From positions 1 to 42,490 of the forward strand of contig CAZRXU010000011.1 of assembly GCA_964604135.1 (NCBI GenBank): a stretch of DNA of 42,490 bases, read 5' to 3'. Under the pieces are notes generated by a model. The model worked only from the letters and a program-made list of their open reading frames with translations, had not been told where the DNA came from and ran no database searches. The position numbers and the translations under genes were made by a program. The DNA is from Sabulitectum sp964604135 (GTDB taxonomy: Bacteria > Fermentibacterota > Fermentibacteria > Fermentibacterales > JCC-6). This document shows positions 7,184 to 15,835 of this stretch, piece by piece (the first letter of the stretch is position 1; each line of letters begins with the position of its first letter).

Positions 7184-9192
7184 CAGCTGTTGAAAATATC
7201 CACAACTTCATCGTCGGCAATTTCTGGTATGGTTACCTTCATAAGGGGCTCCATTTTCATGGCCTGCTTGACAGCCCAGATCGCACCCTGGTTCCTCGCC
7301 CAGTTTCTTCTGGCAAGACCATTGCCTACATCCCAGGAGAGCATGGATTTTGCCCTTCGCTCAGCAGCAGGTGAACCATCGAGGAGCATACCGAAGCCGC
7401 CGTTGATCACCTCGCCCCAGCCTACACCGCCTCCATTGTGAATACTTACCCAGGTTGCTCCCCGGAAAGAATCGCCTATGACGTTCTGTATGGCCATGTC
7501 TGCTGTGAACATAGAGCCGTCACGGATGTTTGCCGTTTCCCTGTAGGGGCTGTCTGTGCCTGAAACATCGTGGTGATCTCTTCCAAGAACCACAGGTGCT
7601 GAAATGACTCCATCAGATACTGCTCTGTTGAAAGCCAGAGCCAGCTTGATTCGTCCGGCCCAGTCGGTGTAGAGAATTCTGGCCTGAGAACCTACCACCA
7701 TTCTGTTTTCTTCTGCGTGTCTGATCCACAGAAGGTTGTCGAGAAGCTGCTGTTTGTTTTCAGGAGAGGCTTCATTGGCCATTTCTTCAAGAATAAAGGC
7801 AGCAATTCTATCTGTTTTTCTAAGGTCTTCCTGGCTGCCTGAAGTGCATACCCAGCGGAACGGGCCGAAGCCGTAGTCGAAGTAGATGGGGCCCATGATG
7901 TCTTCCACATAGGAGTTGTATTTGAAGGTACCGTCTTCGTTGAGTATACCCTCTGCTCCTGCTCTGGAAGCCTCAAGCAGGAATGCGTTTCCGTAGTCCC
8001 AGAAATGCATACCCCCGGAGCAGAGTTTGTTGATTGCTTTAACCTGTCTTCTAAGAGATTTCTGTACCGCTTCCTTGAAGGCTGATGGGTCTTCCACCAT
8101 CATTTTGTTGCTCTCTTCAAGCGTAAGACCTGCCGGGTAGTATCCGCCCATCCAGGGGTTGTGAAGGCTTGTCTGATCGCTGCCCAGATCGATGTGTATG
8201 TTTTCCTTGGCCAGTTTTTCCCAGAGGTCTACCACATTGCCCAGGTAACCAAGAGACAGTGGTTCCTGCTCCTGTTCTGCTCTTTTTATTCTGGCAACTA
8301 CCTTGTCGAGGTCTTCTTCAACTTCCTGAAGCCAGCCCTGTTCATGTCGCATCTGTATCGCTTTTGGATTTACTTCCGCGATAACACAGATCGCTCCGGC
8401 GATTACAGCAGCCTTCGCCTGAGCTCCGCTCATCCCGCCCAGTCCGCTTGTCACATAGATCCTGCCAGTAAGGTCTTTTTCGCCTGTATCAAGATACTTT
8501 CTTCCTGCATTGAGAAGCGTGATAGTGGTACCGTGAACAATACCCTGGGGGCCGATGTACATAAAGCTGCCTGCTGTCATCTGCCCGTATGATGTAACAC
8601 CCAGTGCAGCCATTCTGGTGTAGTCGTCTTGGGAACTGTAGTTGGGAATAACCATACCGTTTGTTACAACAAGCCGAGGTGCATCAGGATGTGACGGGAA
8701 CAGACCCAGAGGGTGACCTGAATACAGAACCAGGGTCTGATGTTCAGTCATTTCCGAGAGGTATTTCATGGTTAGCAGATACTGTGCCCAGTTCTGAAAG
8801 ACAGTACCGTTACCACCGTATGTTATAAGCTCTTCCGGGTGCTGTGCCACAGCGCTGTCCAGGTTGTTCTGGATCATCAGCATTATTGCAGCAGCCTGAG
8901 GTGTTTCCGCCGGATACTCGCCAATGGCCCGTGCACGCATCTCGTAGGTTGGCCTGAACCGGTACATGTAGATGCGGCCCATTGTGTTCAACTCTTCTGC
9001 AAACTCAGGTGCAAGAGTTTTGTGCCATTGCTTAGGAAAGTATCTTAGAGCATTCTTAAGTGCCAGTTTCTTTTGTTCAGATGAAAGAATATCAGGTCGT
9101 GCCGGAGCCCGGTTTACACCAGGTGTCGATGGTGGCATTGAAGGTATCTCGGCGGGAATTCCCTGCCTTATCTTTTCCATAAAACTCTTCAT
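7183..9192 (-). CDS. hutU: Urocanate hydratase (long form)
   Basis: Urocanase adds water to urocanate to give imidazolone propionate, the second step of histidine breakdown, using tightly bound NAD+. The 669-residue product contains ITYGGNGTVFQNWAQY, the NAD-binding TSGLGGMSGAQAKA, DQTSLHNPWMGGYYP, and FDYGFGPFRWVCTSG with the conserved cysteine. Its length matches the long type (about 670 residues, as in eukaryotes and some bacteria) rather than the roughly 555-residue Pseudomonas type. The frame is open 20 codons further upstream, but the ATG at 9190-9192 follows GGAGG. hutH, hutI and ftcD/hutG are not nearby. A HAD phosphatase gene is translationally coupled downstream. Confidence 0.95.
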   Translation of the reverse strand: MKSFMEKIRQGIPAEIPSMPPSTPGVNRAPARPDILSSEQKKLALKNALRYFPKQWHKTLAPEFAEELNTMGRIYMYRFRPTYEMRARAIGEYPAETPQAAAIMLMIQNNLDSAVAQHPEELITYGGNGTVFQNWAQYLLTMKYLSEMTEHQTLVLYSGHPLGLFPSHPDAPRLVVTNGMVIPNYSSQDDYTRMAALGVTSYGQMTAGSFMYIGPQGIVHGTTITLLNAGRKYLDTGEKDLTGRIYVTSGLGGMSGAQAKAAVIAGAICVIAEVNPKAIQMRHEQGWLQEVEEDLDKVVARIKRAEQEQEPLSLGYLGNVVDLWEKLAKENIHIDLGSDQTSLHNPWMGGYYPAGLTLEESNKMMVEDPSAFKEAVQKSLRRQVKAINKLCSGGMHFWDYGNAFLLEASRAGAEGILNEDGTFKYNSYVEDIMGPIYFDYGFGPFRWVCTSGSQEDLRKTDRIAAFILEEMANEASPENKQQLLDNLLWIRHAEENRMVVGSQARILYTDWAGRIKLALAFNRAVSDGVISAPVVLGRDHHDVSGTDSPYRETANIRDGSMFTADMAIQNVIGDSFRGATWVSIHNGGGVGWGEVINGGFGMLLDGSPAAERRAKSMLSWDVGNGLARRNWARNQGAIWAVKQAMKMEPLMKVTIPEIADDEVVDIFNS

Positions 9193-9287
9193 CAGTACCT
9201 CCGTGGCTGAAAAGTCAGTATTTGTACATGCAAAGATACAAAATAAATTCACTGTTGTCCGGTGCTATTTTCAGATACAGTCTGTGC

Positions 9288-9315
9288 TTGCCCGCTGCTT
9301 CTTCATATATATAGA
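9288..9315 (+). promoter_or_regulatory. Possible promoter for the M14 peptidase gene
   Basis: TTGCCC (9288-9293) and TATAGA (9310-9315) are 16 bases apart in the divergent gap upstream of the 9359 gene. The -10 is inside an alternating TA run, so the exact position is unsure. Confidence 0.3.
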
Positions 9316-9358
9316 TGTGGTTTTTTTGTATTAATTACGGTGGTGGAGGTTAGAAGAA

Positions 9359-11536
9359 TTGAAGTACCTAGTGCTGTTGCTTATCGGTTCCAGTATTGTG
9401 TTCGGAAACGAGATCTATTCGCTTATGAATTTTCAGCCGGCTGATGATACACAAGCTGAGTTGTTCAGAAGATTAGGTTTCGATGTGGTTCAGGTTTACA
9501 ATGACGGCTCTGTTGATTTCGTAACGAATTCCACAGACCGCAGGATACTTCTGGAGAACGGTCTGTTCGCCACGACAAGAATTGATGATATGGAGGGTTT
9601 TTACAGATCCAGAAATGGTTCAAGCCGTTCAATGGGCGGTTTCTACACCTGGGATGAGATTAGTGCCTGGATTGATTCTCTTGTGGCAGCCAATCCCTCT
9701 ATTACAAGTGTTCAGTCTATTGGAAACACCTACGAGGGCAGGCCGCAGAGAGTTGTAAAGCTCTCTGTGAACAACGCGTTTAATGCCGATGACCCTGGAA
9801 TGGCCAACGCATGGTACGACGGACTCATACATGCCCGTGAAGGCAGTGCCATGAGGAATATTCGCTACTGGATGATGTGGCTGTGTTCCAACTACCAGAG
9901 GAACGGGTATGACGGATACCAGGCAACCTGGGTTCTGGAGAACCGGGAGATCTGGTGTCTTCCTGTGAACAATGTAGACGGCTGGGTATACAACCAGACC
10001 AATAGTCCAGGCGGTGGTGGAATGCACCGCAAGAACAGAAACACATCTGCAGGGGGAGACGGTGTTGACCTCAACAGAAACTGGTCTGTAGGCTGGGGAG
10101 GAGCAGGTTCCAGCGGTGATCCCGGTGATAGTAGATACAGGGGTACAGGGCCTCTCTCAGAGCCGGAATCATCGAACATTGATGCTTTCTGGCAAACCCA
10201 TATTCCGGCACAGATGCATTCAACTCACTGCTACAGCAACGCCCTTATCCATCCATGGGGCTGGAAAGACGAACCTACCACCCATGCTGCCGCATATGAA
10301 ACACAGGGCGCTATGATGGTTAACTGGGCTACAGGTGAGAAACACTACAGATCATGGCTGTTCGGCGCTTCTGCCGGAAACACCCGTGACCATGCATACG
10401 GCCTGTACGGTGCAATGAGCTGGAACCACGAAACAGGGGCCAGCTTCGCAGGTTTCTGGCCCTCTGCAGCTGAACTGGTAAGGCTTTCACGAAGAAATCT
10501 TAGGAGTTATCTGGTAACAGCCTGCCTTGCAGGTTGCCCCTACGACCCCCACGAGCCAGGTGTACCGGTTGTTGATGCCATCGGTTCTGTGAGTGTACCG
10601 TTTACAATCAACTGGAATGACGCTGCACACGCTGATTACTACGCACTTCAAAGGCTGGCCGGTTACCAGCTTATTCTTGACGATCACGGTGACAGCGGTC
10701 CTTTTGACAGGGTTAGCTGGATTATGACAACCAGCCAGCATCACAGCGGTACACAGTGTTATGTTTCCAACGGAACAGGTCAGATGACCTGGCAGCAATC
10801 TGTTACCATTCCCGCAGACGGCGGAGGCAGAATAAGCTTCTGGTCCGAGATGAACATTACTCCGCAAAGCTCTCAGGGAGCATTTTCCTACAGTCCGGAT
10901 GGTGGAACCAACTGGTACTACCTGCAGACCTTCGGTCGTAATGACATGACATGGCGATTCAACATACACGAGCTCGACGAATTTCAGGGGAAAACACTGA
11001 TGTTCCGCTGGGAGAGTCATGGAAGCAGCTCATCGTGCAGGCTGTATGTGGACGATATCAAAATTGAAGTATGGAACAACAACGAGATACACGCAGACAA
11101 TATTACAGGGTCACAGTACACTGTAACTGCGCTGAACAACGGAGACTACTATTTCAGAGTATGGGCTGTAGACAATGATTTCGGACCCGGCTGGGCTTCC
11201 GAGGCAGTTTCTGCTCACGTAAGTACTGTTGGTACTGCTGATTACTCCCAGGAACCTGTTCCTGTGGCATCTTCACTGGGTCTTGTAACGCCCAATCCGG
11301 TTTACGGCAGTGCTGTTATTCCTGTAACTGTTGCTCCGCAGGATATTGCCACAGCTAAACTCACGGTATTTGATGTGTATGGCAGGCAGGTGGCTGACCT
11401 AACATCTCTTGTAACGGATTCAGGTTACAGGAACATCGTGTGGAACACGGAAAACATACCTGCCGGTGTTCACTTTGTAAGGCTTGAAACAGCTTCAGGT
11501 GTTTCGGTACGCCGCATTGTTTCGGCGGTAAGATAG
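9359..11536 (+). CDS. Secreted M14 zinc carboxypeptidase with C-terminal sorting-type domain
   Basis: The 725-residue exported metallopeptidase starts at TTG (GGAGG, 9 bases upstream) with a signal peptide (MKYLVLLLIGSSIVFG). The M14 domain spans about residues 95-395. Zinc ligands are H158 and E161 (IHAREGS) and H290 (in THCYSNALIHPWGW); RKNRN, GVDLNRNW and the catalytic E358 (WNHETG) are all present, so it should be active. A jelly-roll (MAM or immune-inhibitor-A-like) domain follows at about 440-575, then a fibronectin-like strand region. The last 85 residues (TPNPVYG, FDVYGRQV, GVHFVRL) form a FlgD-like / type IX secretion tail. Inferred role: extracellular protein digestion. Confidence 0.9.
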   Translation: MKYLVLLLIGSSIVFGNEIYSLMNFQPADDTQAELFRRLGFDVVQVYNDGSVDFVTNSTDRRILLENGLFATTRIDDMEGFYRSRNGSSRSMGGFYTWDEISAWIDSLVAANPSITSVQSIGNTYEGRPQRVVKLSVNNAFNADDPGMANAWYDGLIHAREGSAMRNIRYWMMWLCSNYQRNGYDGYQATWVLENREIWCLPVNNVDGWVYNQTNSPGGGGMHRKNRNTSAGGDGVDLNRNWSVGWGGAGSSGDPGDSRYRGTGPLSEPESSNIDAFWQTHIPAQMHSTHCYSNALIHPWGWKDEPTTHAAAYETQGAMMVNWATGEKHYRSWLFGASAGNTRDHAYGLYGAMSWNHETGASFAGFWPSAAELVRLSRRNLRSYLVTACLAGCPYDPHEPGVPVVDAIGSVSVPFTINWNDAAHADYYALQRLAGYQLILDDHGDSGPFDRVSWIMTTSQHHSGTQCYVSNGTGQMTWQQSVTIPADGGGRISFWSEMNITPQSSQGAFSYSPDGGTNWYYLQTFGRNDMTWRFNIHELDEFQGKTLMFRWESHGSSSSCRLYVDDIKIEVWNNNEIHADNITGSQYTVTALNNGDYYFRVWAVDNDFGPGWASEAVSAHVSTVGTADYSQEPVPVASSLGLVTPNPVYGSAVIPVTVAPQDIATAKLTVFDVYGRQVADLTSLVTDSGYRNIVWNTENIPAGVHFVRLETASGVSVRRIVSAVR

Positions 11537-11549
11537 ATTTATTGTTGTG

Positions 11550-11574
11550 GAGGCGGCTGTATTGCAGCCGTCTC
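11550..11574 (+). other. Hairpin after the peptidase gene
   Basis: A 10-base stem (GAGGCGGCTG with CAGCCGTCTC, one G-U pair on this strand) has a TATTG loop. It lies just after the M14 stop codon and before the SD of the next gene. With no T run behind it, it is more likely a mRNA-end stabiliser or attenuator than a full terminator. Confidence 0.45.
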
Positions 11575-11601
11575 TGCAGACACCGGGGAGGTTGCCGGTA
11601 A

Positions 11602-12255
11602 ATGAAACTTCAATGCAGACAGTGTGGAGCTCTTCTTGCCGTTACTTCTCCTGATGCGTACATAAGCTGCCCGTACTGTGGCGCGCGGTCTGTTGTAAGC
11701 GGTTATGACGGGGCAAGTTTCCTGCACAGACCTTCTCTGGGCAGAGAGGATGCACTCCGACTGTTCGAGCCCGGTGCTGTTGCCACAGCTTCTCTTTTCT
11801 GGTTTCCCTACGATGCGGAATCTCTTTCCAGAGTTTTTACACAGCCTTACGCAGAGATGGAAGACTATTCACCTCCTTCAGCTGACCGCAGACTGTGGAA
11901 TGAGTCTGAAATACAGGGAAAGGTTGTGCCTGTTGACCCCCAGCTTCTGGGAGACGGTGGGGTTGTGTACCACCCTTTCTGGGTGGTTATCAGCACAGCC
12001 ACCGCCCAGGGAACCATGGTTGATGCAGTGAGTGGTGTGAAGCTCGGGGAGGTTGCTGAGTCTTCTGCTGGCAGCGTTTTTGATCCTTACAGGGAAGCTT
12101 TTTCCGCTTTTCTTATCGGTACAGGCCCTGCTCTGCTGGTTTTCTTTGCCCTGAAAGGTGTTTCTGTTTTCTGGGCCGCTGTTTTCGGAATGGCTTCTGC
12201 AATATTTGCACCTGACCTGTGGAAAAAACTGACTGGGGGCAGAACTCGTGAGTGA
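11602..12255 (+). CDS. Zinc-ribbon membrane protein, first of a trio
   Basis: This 217-residue protein of unknown function opens with a two-knuckle zinc ribbon (CRQCG at residues 5-9 and CPYCG at about 23-27). A middle domain contains VYHPFWVVISTATAQG and a DAVSGVKLGEV strand, followed by one or two hydrophobic segments near the C-terminus (about 170-208). It has the same plan as the next gene: N-terminal ribbon, PFW-V motif, C-terminal membrane anchor. The ribbon would face the cytosol. The stop overlaps the next start by 8 bases, so the trio is one operon. The ATG follows GGGGAGG at a long spacing of about 13 bases. Confidence 0.7.
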   Translation: MKLQCRQCGALLAVTSPDAYISCPYCGARSVVSGYDGASFLHRPSLGREDALRLFEPGAVATASLFWFPYDAESLSRVFTQPYAEMEDYSPPSADRRLWNESEIQGKVVPVDPQLLGDGGVVYHPFWVVISTATAQGTMVDAVSGVKLGEVAESSAGSVFDPYREAFSAFLIGTGPALLVFFALKGVSVFWAAVFGMASAIFAPDLWKKLTGGRTRE

Positions 12256-13288
12256 CCTTCTAACCCTGTCATGCCCATCCTGTGCCGGGCTTCTGGAGAT
12301 CAGTGAGGGGAGCACCAATACCGTGTGTCCCAACTGCGGAACTCCGCTGCTTCTGGAGGGAGTTGTAAACAGGTACATCATCGATTCCAGCGTTGATTCA
12401 ACCGACGCTGTGCGTGTTGTGCGGCGTAAGCTGGAGGAGGTTTCCGCAGGTGTTTTTGCCGGATGCAGGGTAAGAAAACCGTTCCTGGCCTATGTTCCGT
12501 TCTGGATACTGTCGTGCAGGGTTGACGGTTATGTGTTTGGTCTGAAGCCGGTGTTCAAGGAAAAAAAAGTAAGAACAGCTGCGGAAAACAACGACGGCAA
12601 CAGCCAGAATTACTTTGTAAGAACTGTCAAGCAGCGAAAAGGTGTTAGGGCGGAAGAGCATCAGATCAGCAGCGGTTTTGATGTTATCGTAAGTGCCGCA
12701 CACCTTGAACCTCTTGGAATACCATCCCTGGGAGCAAAATCTCAGATGGGTCTTTCCGGTATGGCGCTAGGTCGTTCCGGTTCCAGCCTTCCACTGAAGG
12801 TTTTTGATTCAGATGAGTTGCCTGACTCTGCCAGCGTGGTAGACCCCTGTGTTTCCATAGATCAGGCCCGGGAAGAGTCTGATAGATATATCCAGAGAAT
12901 CTGCGGTGGTGTGGGTGTAGGGCTGGAGCAGCGTTCAATGTATTTGGCTGTCACAGGGGCAAGGGAAAAGCTGGTTCACTATCCCCTGTGGGTTGTTGAG
13001 TATGTGTATGAGAACAGATCCTACAGAGCCGTTGTTGACGGATGCACCGGAAAACTGCTTAAGGGAGCTTTTCCAGCAGACTCAGAGCATTGGAAAAAGG
13101 TCTGCAGGGTTCTTGGCAGCGTGTGGGCAGGGTTGATTCCCGTTCTGCTGTTTGTTTCCTTTGCCGGTCTTTTCAGTGCCGGGCCGATTCTTATGCTTGT
13201 GCTGCTCTCTGTTTACGGACTGGGGGCTGTTTCGTTCAGATTTCTGAAAATGGCTAGAAGCAATGCCGGGACGGATAGTATGGTATGA
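12248..13288 (+). CDS. Zinc-ribbon membrane protein, second of a trio
   Basis: The 346-residue product starts at GTG inside the end of the previous gene. It has an N-terminal zinc ribbon (CPSCAG and CPNCGTP, within residues 9-34). Two related segments follow: YVPFWILSCRVDGYVFG (about 79-95) and HYPLWVVEYVYENRSYRAVV (about 244-263), the latter with VDGCTGKLLKG as in PepSY-like or propeptide folds. The C-terminus has two transmembrane segments (VWAGLIPVLLFVSFAGLF and ILMLVLLSVYGLGAVSF). The duplicated P-F/L-W-x-V pattern suggests internal domain duplication. The function is unknown; the plan suggests a membrane-tethered zinc-binding scaffold. Confidence 0.7.
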   Translation: MSDLLTLSCPSCAGLLEISEGSTNTVCPNCGTPLLLEGVVNRYIIDSSVDSTDAVRVVRRKLEEVSAGVFAGCRVRKPFLAYVPFWILSCRVDGYVFGLKPVFKEKKVRTAAENNDGNSQNYFVRTVKQRKGVRAEEHQISSGFDVIVSAAHLEPLGIPSLGAKSQMGLSGMALGRSGSSLPLKVFDSDELPDSASVVDPCVSIDQAREESDRYIQRICGGVGVGLEQRSMYLAVTGAREKLVHYPLWVVEYVYENRSYRAVVDGCTGKLLKGAFPADSEHWKKVCRVLGSVWAGLIPVLLFVSFAGLFSAGPILMLVLLSVYGLGAVSFRFLKMARSNAGTDSMV

Positions 13289-13974
13289 AAATCACAAAAC
13301 TGGTCTGCAAACACTGCGGCAATGCTCTTTCCGGCCTTGGTCACGATAAATTGTTTTTCTGCAGTAACTGCGGAAAAGGCTGGGTGCTCGATTCCAGCGG
13401 GCTTGAACCAGTTCCGGTACAGTGCCGTGCATCTTCTGGTTCAAAGCTTCCACTTCCCTTCTGGATGGTCAGCGCAGCGGTTCATGTTCTGAAGCGCACT
13501 GTCAGGAACGAGTTCACAACCACTATAGTAAGATTCGGGTCCAGGTATGAAGAGGATGTACTGGCAGCAAAAAAGAGTGAGACCGGCGGTTTTTCCGAGA
13601 GAAGAACTTTTCTTTTTCCTGCGTTTCCTGTAGATGGTTTACCAGGCACAGGAGTGGCTTTGTCGGAAAGGATTCATGATCTCCCAGGGGAACTGAAACA
13701 GGAAGATTCACTGCCGGATATCTGTGGCGGATCAATTTCAAAAACCGATGCTGCAATACTGGCAAGATGTGTCGCTGTGGGGCAGGAAACAGAGAAAGCA
13801 GACTGGCTTGCAGAGATTGAAATAGTGTTGTCTTCAGTTAAGAGCAGTCTTGTGATTCTGCCGTGCAGTGTGGAAGTTGAAAAGGTAAATGTTGCAGAAA
13901 CCGGGGTATCATTCTTCAGGCGATCTGTGCCGGACTGGGACAGAATTTTAGATTACCACAGCAGCAGAACTTGA
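13285..13974 (+). CDS. Zinc-ribbon protein, third of a trio
   Basis: The 229-residue product begins in the ATGA overlap with the previous gene. Its N-terminal ribbon (CKHCG and CSNCGKGW, residues 8-30) is followed by PLPFWMVSAAVHV, the same P-F-W-x-V element seen in its two neighbours, and a second degenerate copy (FLFPAFPVDGL). No transmembrane segment is present, so it is probably the soluble partner of the trio. Cysteines at about 145 and in LPCSVEVEK may be structural. The family is not recognised. The gene ends 62 bases before yebC; co-transcription with the ruv operon is possible but unproven. Confidence 0.68.
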   Translation: MKITKLVCKHCGNALSGLGHDKLFFCSNCGKGWVLDSSGLEPVPVQCRASSGSKLPLPFWMVSAAVHVLKRTVRNEFTTTIVRFGSRYEEDVLAAKKSETGGFSERRTFLFPAFPVDGLPGTGVALSERIHDLPGELKQEDSLPDICGGSISKTDAAILARCVAVGQETEKADWLAEIEIVLSSVKSSLVILPCSVEVEKVNVAETGVSFFRRSVPDWDRILDYHSSRT

Positions 13975-14036
13975 CCGCGGCGATATTCTGCCCTAAGGTA
14001 GCATCATTGCGAAACACATTAACAAAGGAGATATGA

Positions 14037-14762
14037 ATGTCCGGACACAATAAATGGAGTACGATCAAGCACAAAAAGGGCAAAGCAGACGCAGCCAGGG
14101 GTAAGATTTTCAGCCGTCTTGTTAAGGAAATATCAGTAGCTGCCCGCCAGGGCGGGGGAGACGCTGACATGAATCCCCGACTGCGTGTGGCAATTGATAC
14201 AGCAAGAGGCCAGAACATGCCCAACGACAACATCGAACGCGCCATCAAGCGTGGTACAGGTGAACTTGAAGGTGTTACTTACGAGGAAATGCTTTACGAG
14301 GCCTACGGACCTGGTGGTGTTGCAATTATCATTGAAGTTCTTACAGACAACAAGAACAGGGCAGCCGCCGAAATTCGCCACTCTCTTACAAAGGGCGGTG
14401 GAAGTCTGGGTTCAAAAAACAGTGTTGCCTACCTATTCAGTCGGCAGGGCCAGATACTTATTGATGGAACTGCACACACGGAAGATGAGGTTCTTGAAGC
14501 AGGGCTGGACGCTGGTCTTGAGGATGTTTCGGTGATTGAAGATACCATTGTTGCATCAACTGATCCAGATGATATTCTTACAGTGAAAGACGCTCTTGAG
14601 GCTGCCGGGATCAAGACTCTTTCCTCTGAGGTAACAAAAGTGCCCTCCAATACCGTTGTTCTGTCCGGCAAAGAAGCGAGCAGAACCATGAAGCTTCTTG
14701 AGGCTCTTGAGGATCTTGATGATGTTCAGGCTCTCTACTCAAACTTTGATATGGCGGAATAG
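14037..14762 (+). CDS. yebC: YebC/PmpR family regulatory protein
   Basis: The 241-residue product begins with the family hallmark MSGHNKWSTIKHKKG. It contains GKIFSRLVKEI, the MNPRLRVAIDTARGQNMP stretch, and YEAYGPGGVAIIIEVLTDNKNR, and has the normal length. Family members act as DNA-binding transcriptional regulators or, in some species, help ribosomes through difficult sequences. Being immediately upstream of ruvC is the usual bacterial arrangement. The ATG has a strong SD (AAAGGAG). Confidence 0.95.
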   Translation: MSGHNKWSTIKHKKGKADAARGKIFSRLVKEISVAARQGGGDADMNPRLRVAIDTARGQNMPNDNIERAIKRGTGELEGVTYEEMLYEAYGPGGVAIIIEVLTDNKNRAAAEIRHSLTKGGGSLGSKNSVAYLFSRQGQILIDGTAHTEDEVLEAGLDAGLEDVSVIEDTIVASTDPDDILTVKDALEAAGIKTLSSEVTKVPSNTVVLSGKEASRTMKLLEALEDLDDVQALYSNFDMAE

Positions 14763-15251
14763 TTGTCTCACAGGATCATTCTTGGAATCGATCCCGGGCT
14801 GAACATCACCGGTTATGGAGTTATCTCGGCATCAACAGGCTTCCTGAAACTGCTGGATGCCGGAACTATTAGAACCAGGGCATCAGATCCTCTTACCCCC
14901 AGGCTCACAGAGCTTTTTCAGGGGCTGGTTCAGGTTATACACAAGTATTCACCTGACGTTATGGGAATGGAGAAAATCTACTCTCATTATCGTCACCCTG
15001 TTACTGCAATTATTATGGGGCATGCCAGGGGTGTATTGTGCCTTGCCGCAGGGCAGGAAGGAATAAGAGTTGAGTCTTTACCTGCAAGCCGTGTGAAAAA
15101 GGCTGTTACCGGAAACGGACGCGCCAGCAAGCAGCAGGTTAACGGGATGGTGTGCAGAATTCTTGGTATACATACCGAACTAAAGCCTCTGGATGTAAGT
15201 GATGCCCTTGCAGTTGCAATTGCTCTGTTCGAGGAGGAAAGATTTGCTTGA
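14763..15251 (+). CDS. ruvC: Holliday junction endonuclease RuvC
   Basis: RuvC cuts four-way DNA junctions as a dimer in partnership with RuvAB. The 162-residue product has all four catalytic acids: D10 (LGIDPGLN), E70 (MGMEKIYS), D144 and D147 (LDVSDALA). Translation starts at a TTG directly after the yebC stop, with a purine-rich GGCGGAA upstream. The end overlaps ruvA by 8 bases. Confidence 0.95.
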   Translation: MSHRIILGIDPGLNITGYGVISASTGFLKLLDAGTIRTRASDPLTPRLTELFQGLVQVIHKYSPDVMGMEKIYSHYRHPVTAIIMGHARGVLCLAAGQEGIRVESLPASRVKKAVTGNGRASKQQVNGMVCRILGIHTELKPLDVSDALAVAIALFEEERFA

Positions 15252-15834
15252 GAGTATCAAGGGAACGGTAACGGGAACAGACAAGGGCTTTATTTTTCTG
15301 GAGACCGGGCCGTTAACTGTGCGGCTTCTGGCGCCCGGATATTTCCTGCGTCATGTTGCAGTGGGAGATGAGTCGAGGTTCTTTCTTCTGTTTCAGATAG
15401 TTACGGAGGGCAACAAGGGAATTCCCCTTGCAGTTGCTTTTCCCAGTACTGCAGACAGAGATTTTTTCACAAAATTCATAAGCGTTTCGGGGGTGGGCGT
15501 AAAGGCGGCGGCAAAGGCAATGGTCATTCCTCCCTCCGAGCTCGCCTCTGCTATTGCTGCGGGAGACATCAAGGTTCTGAAGTCTCTTCCCGGTATTGGA
15601 AACTCCCGGGCCAGGCAGATTGTAGCTAAGCTTCAGGATGTTATGTCGAAGTCCAGTTTCGCTTCATCTTCAGTTTCGGTGTCAGGTAACGCCCACGATG
15701 CCCGTGCGATTCTTGAACAGCTTGGAATCCCGTCTTCAGAAGCGGTTTCTCTTGTGAAAGCGGCAGTTGAAAAAGAAGGGGCAGATGTTTCTGCATCAGC
15801 CCTTGTCAGGTCTGCAATGAAACTGAGAGGCTGA
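15244..15834 (+). CDS. ruvA: Holliday junction DNA helicase subunit RuvA
   Basis: RuvA binds the junction as a tetramer and loads the RuvB motor. The 196-residue product has the N-terminal OB-fold (ESIKGTVTG to about residue 63), then two helix-hairpin-helix motifs (FFTKFISVSGVGVKAA and LKSLPGIGNSRARQIVAKL), and a C-terminal domain III (ARAILEQLGIPSSEAVSLVK) that contacts RuvB. I chose the TTG at 15244 because GGAGG precedes it by 6-7 bases; an ATG at 15199 lies inside ruvC and would add 15 unrelated residues. Confidence 0.95.
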   Translation: MLESIKGTVTGTDKGFIFLETGPLTVRLLAPGYFLRHVAVGDESRFFLLFQIVTEGNKGIPLAVAFPSTADRDFFTKFISVSGVGVKAAAKAMVIPPSELASAIAAGDIKVLKSLPGIGNSRARQIVAKLQDVMSKSSFASSSVSVSGNAHDARAILEQLGIPSSEAVSLVKAAVEKEGADVSASALVRSAMKLRG

Positions 15835-15835
15835 A

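Noticed and set aside
9231..9238. TATCTTTG on the minus strand upstream of hutU, like the Bacteroidota -7 box TAnnTTTG
   Set aside because: No TTG-type -33 element lies 17-23 bases upstream, and other promoters here look sigma70-like.
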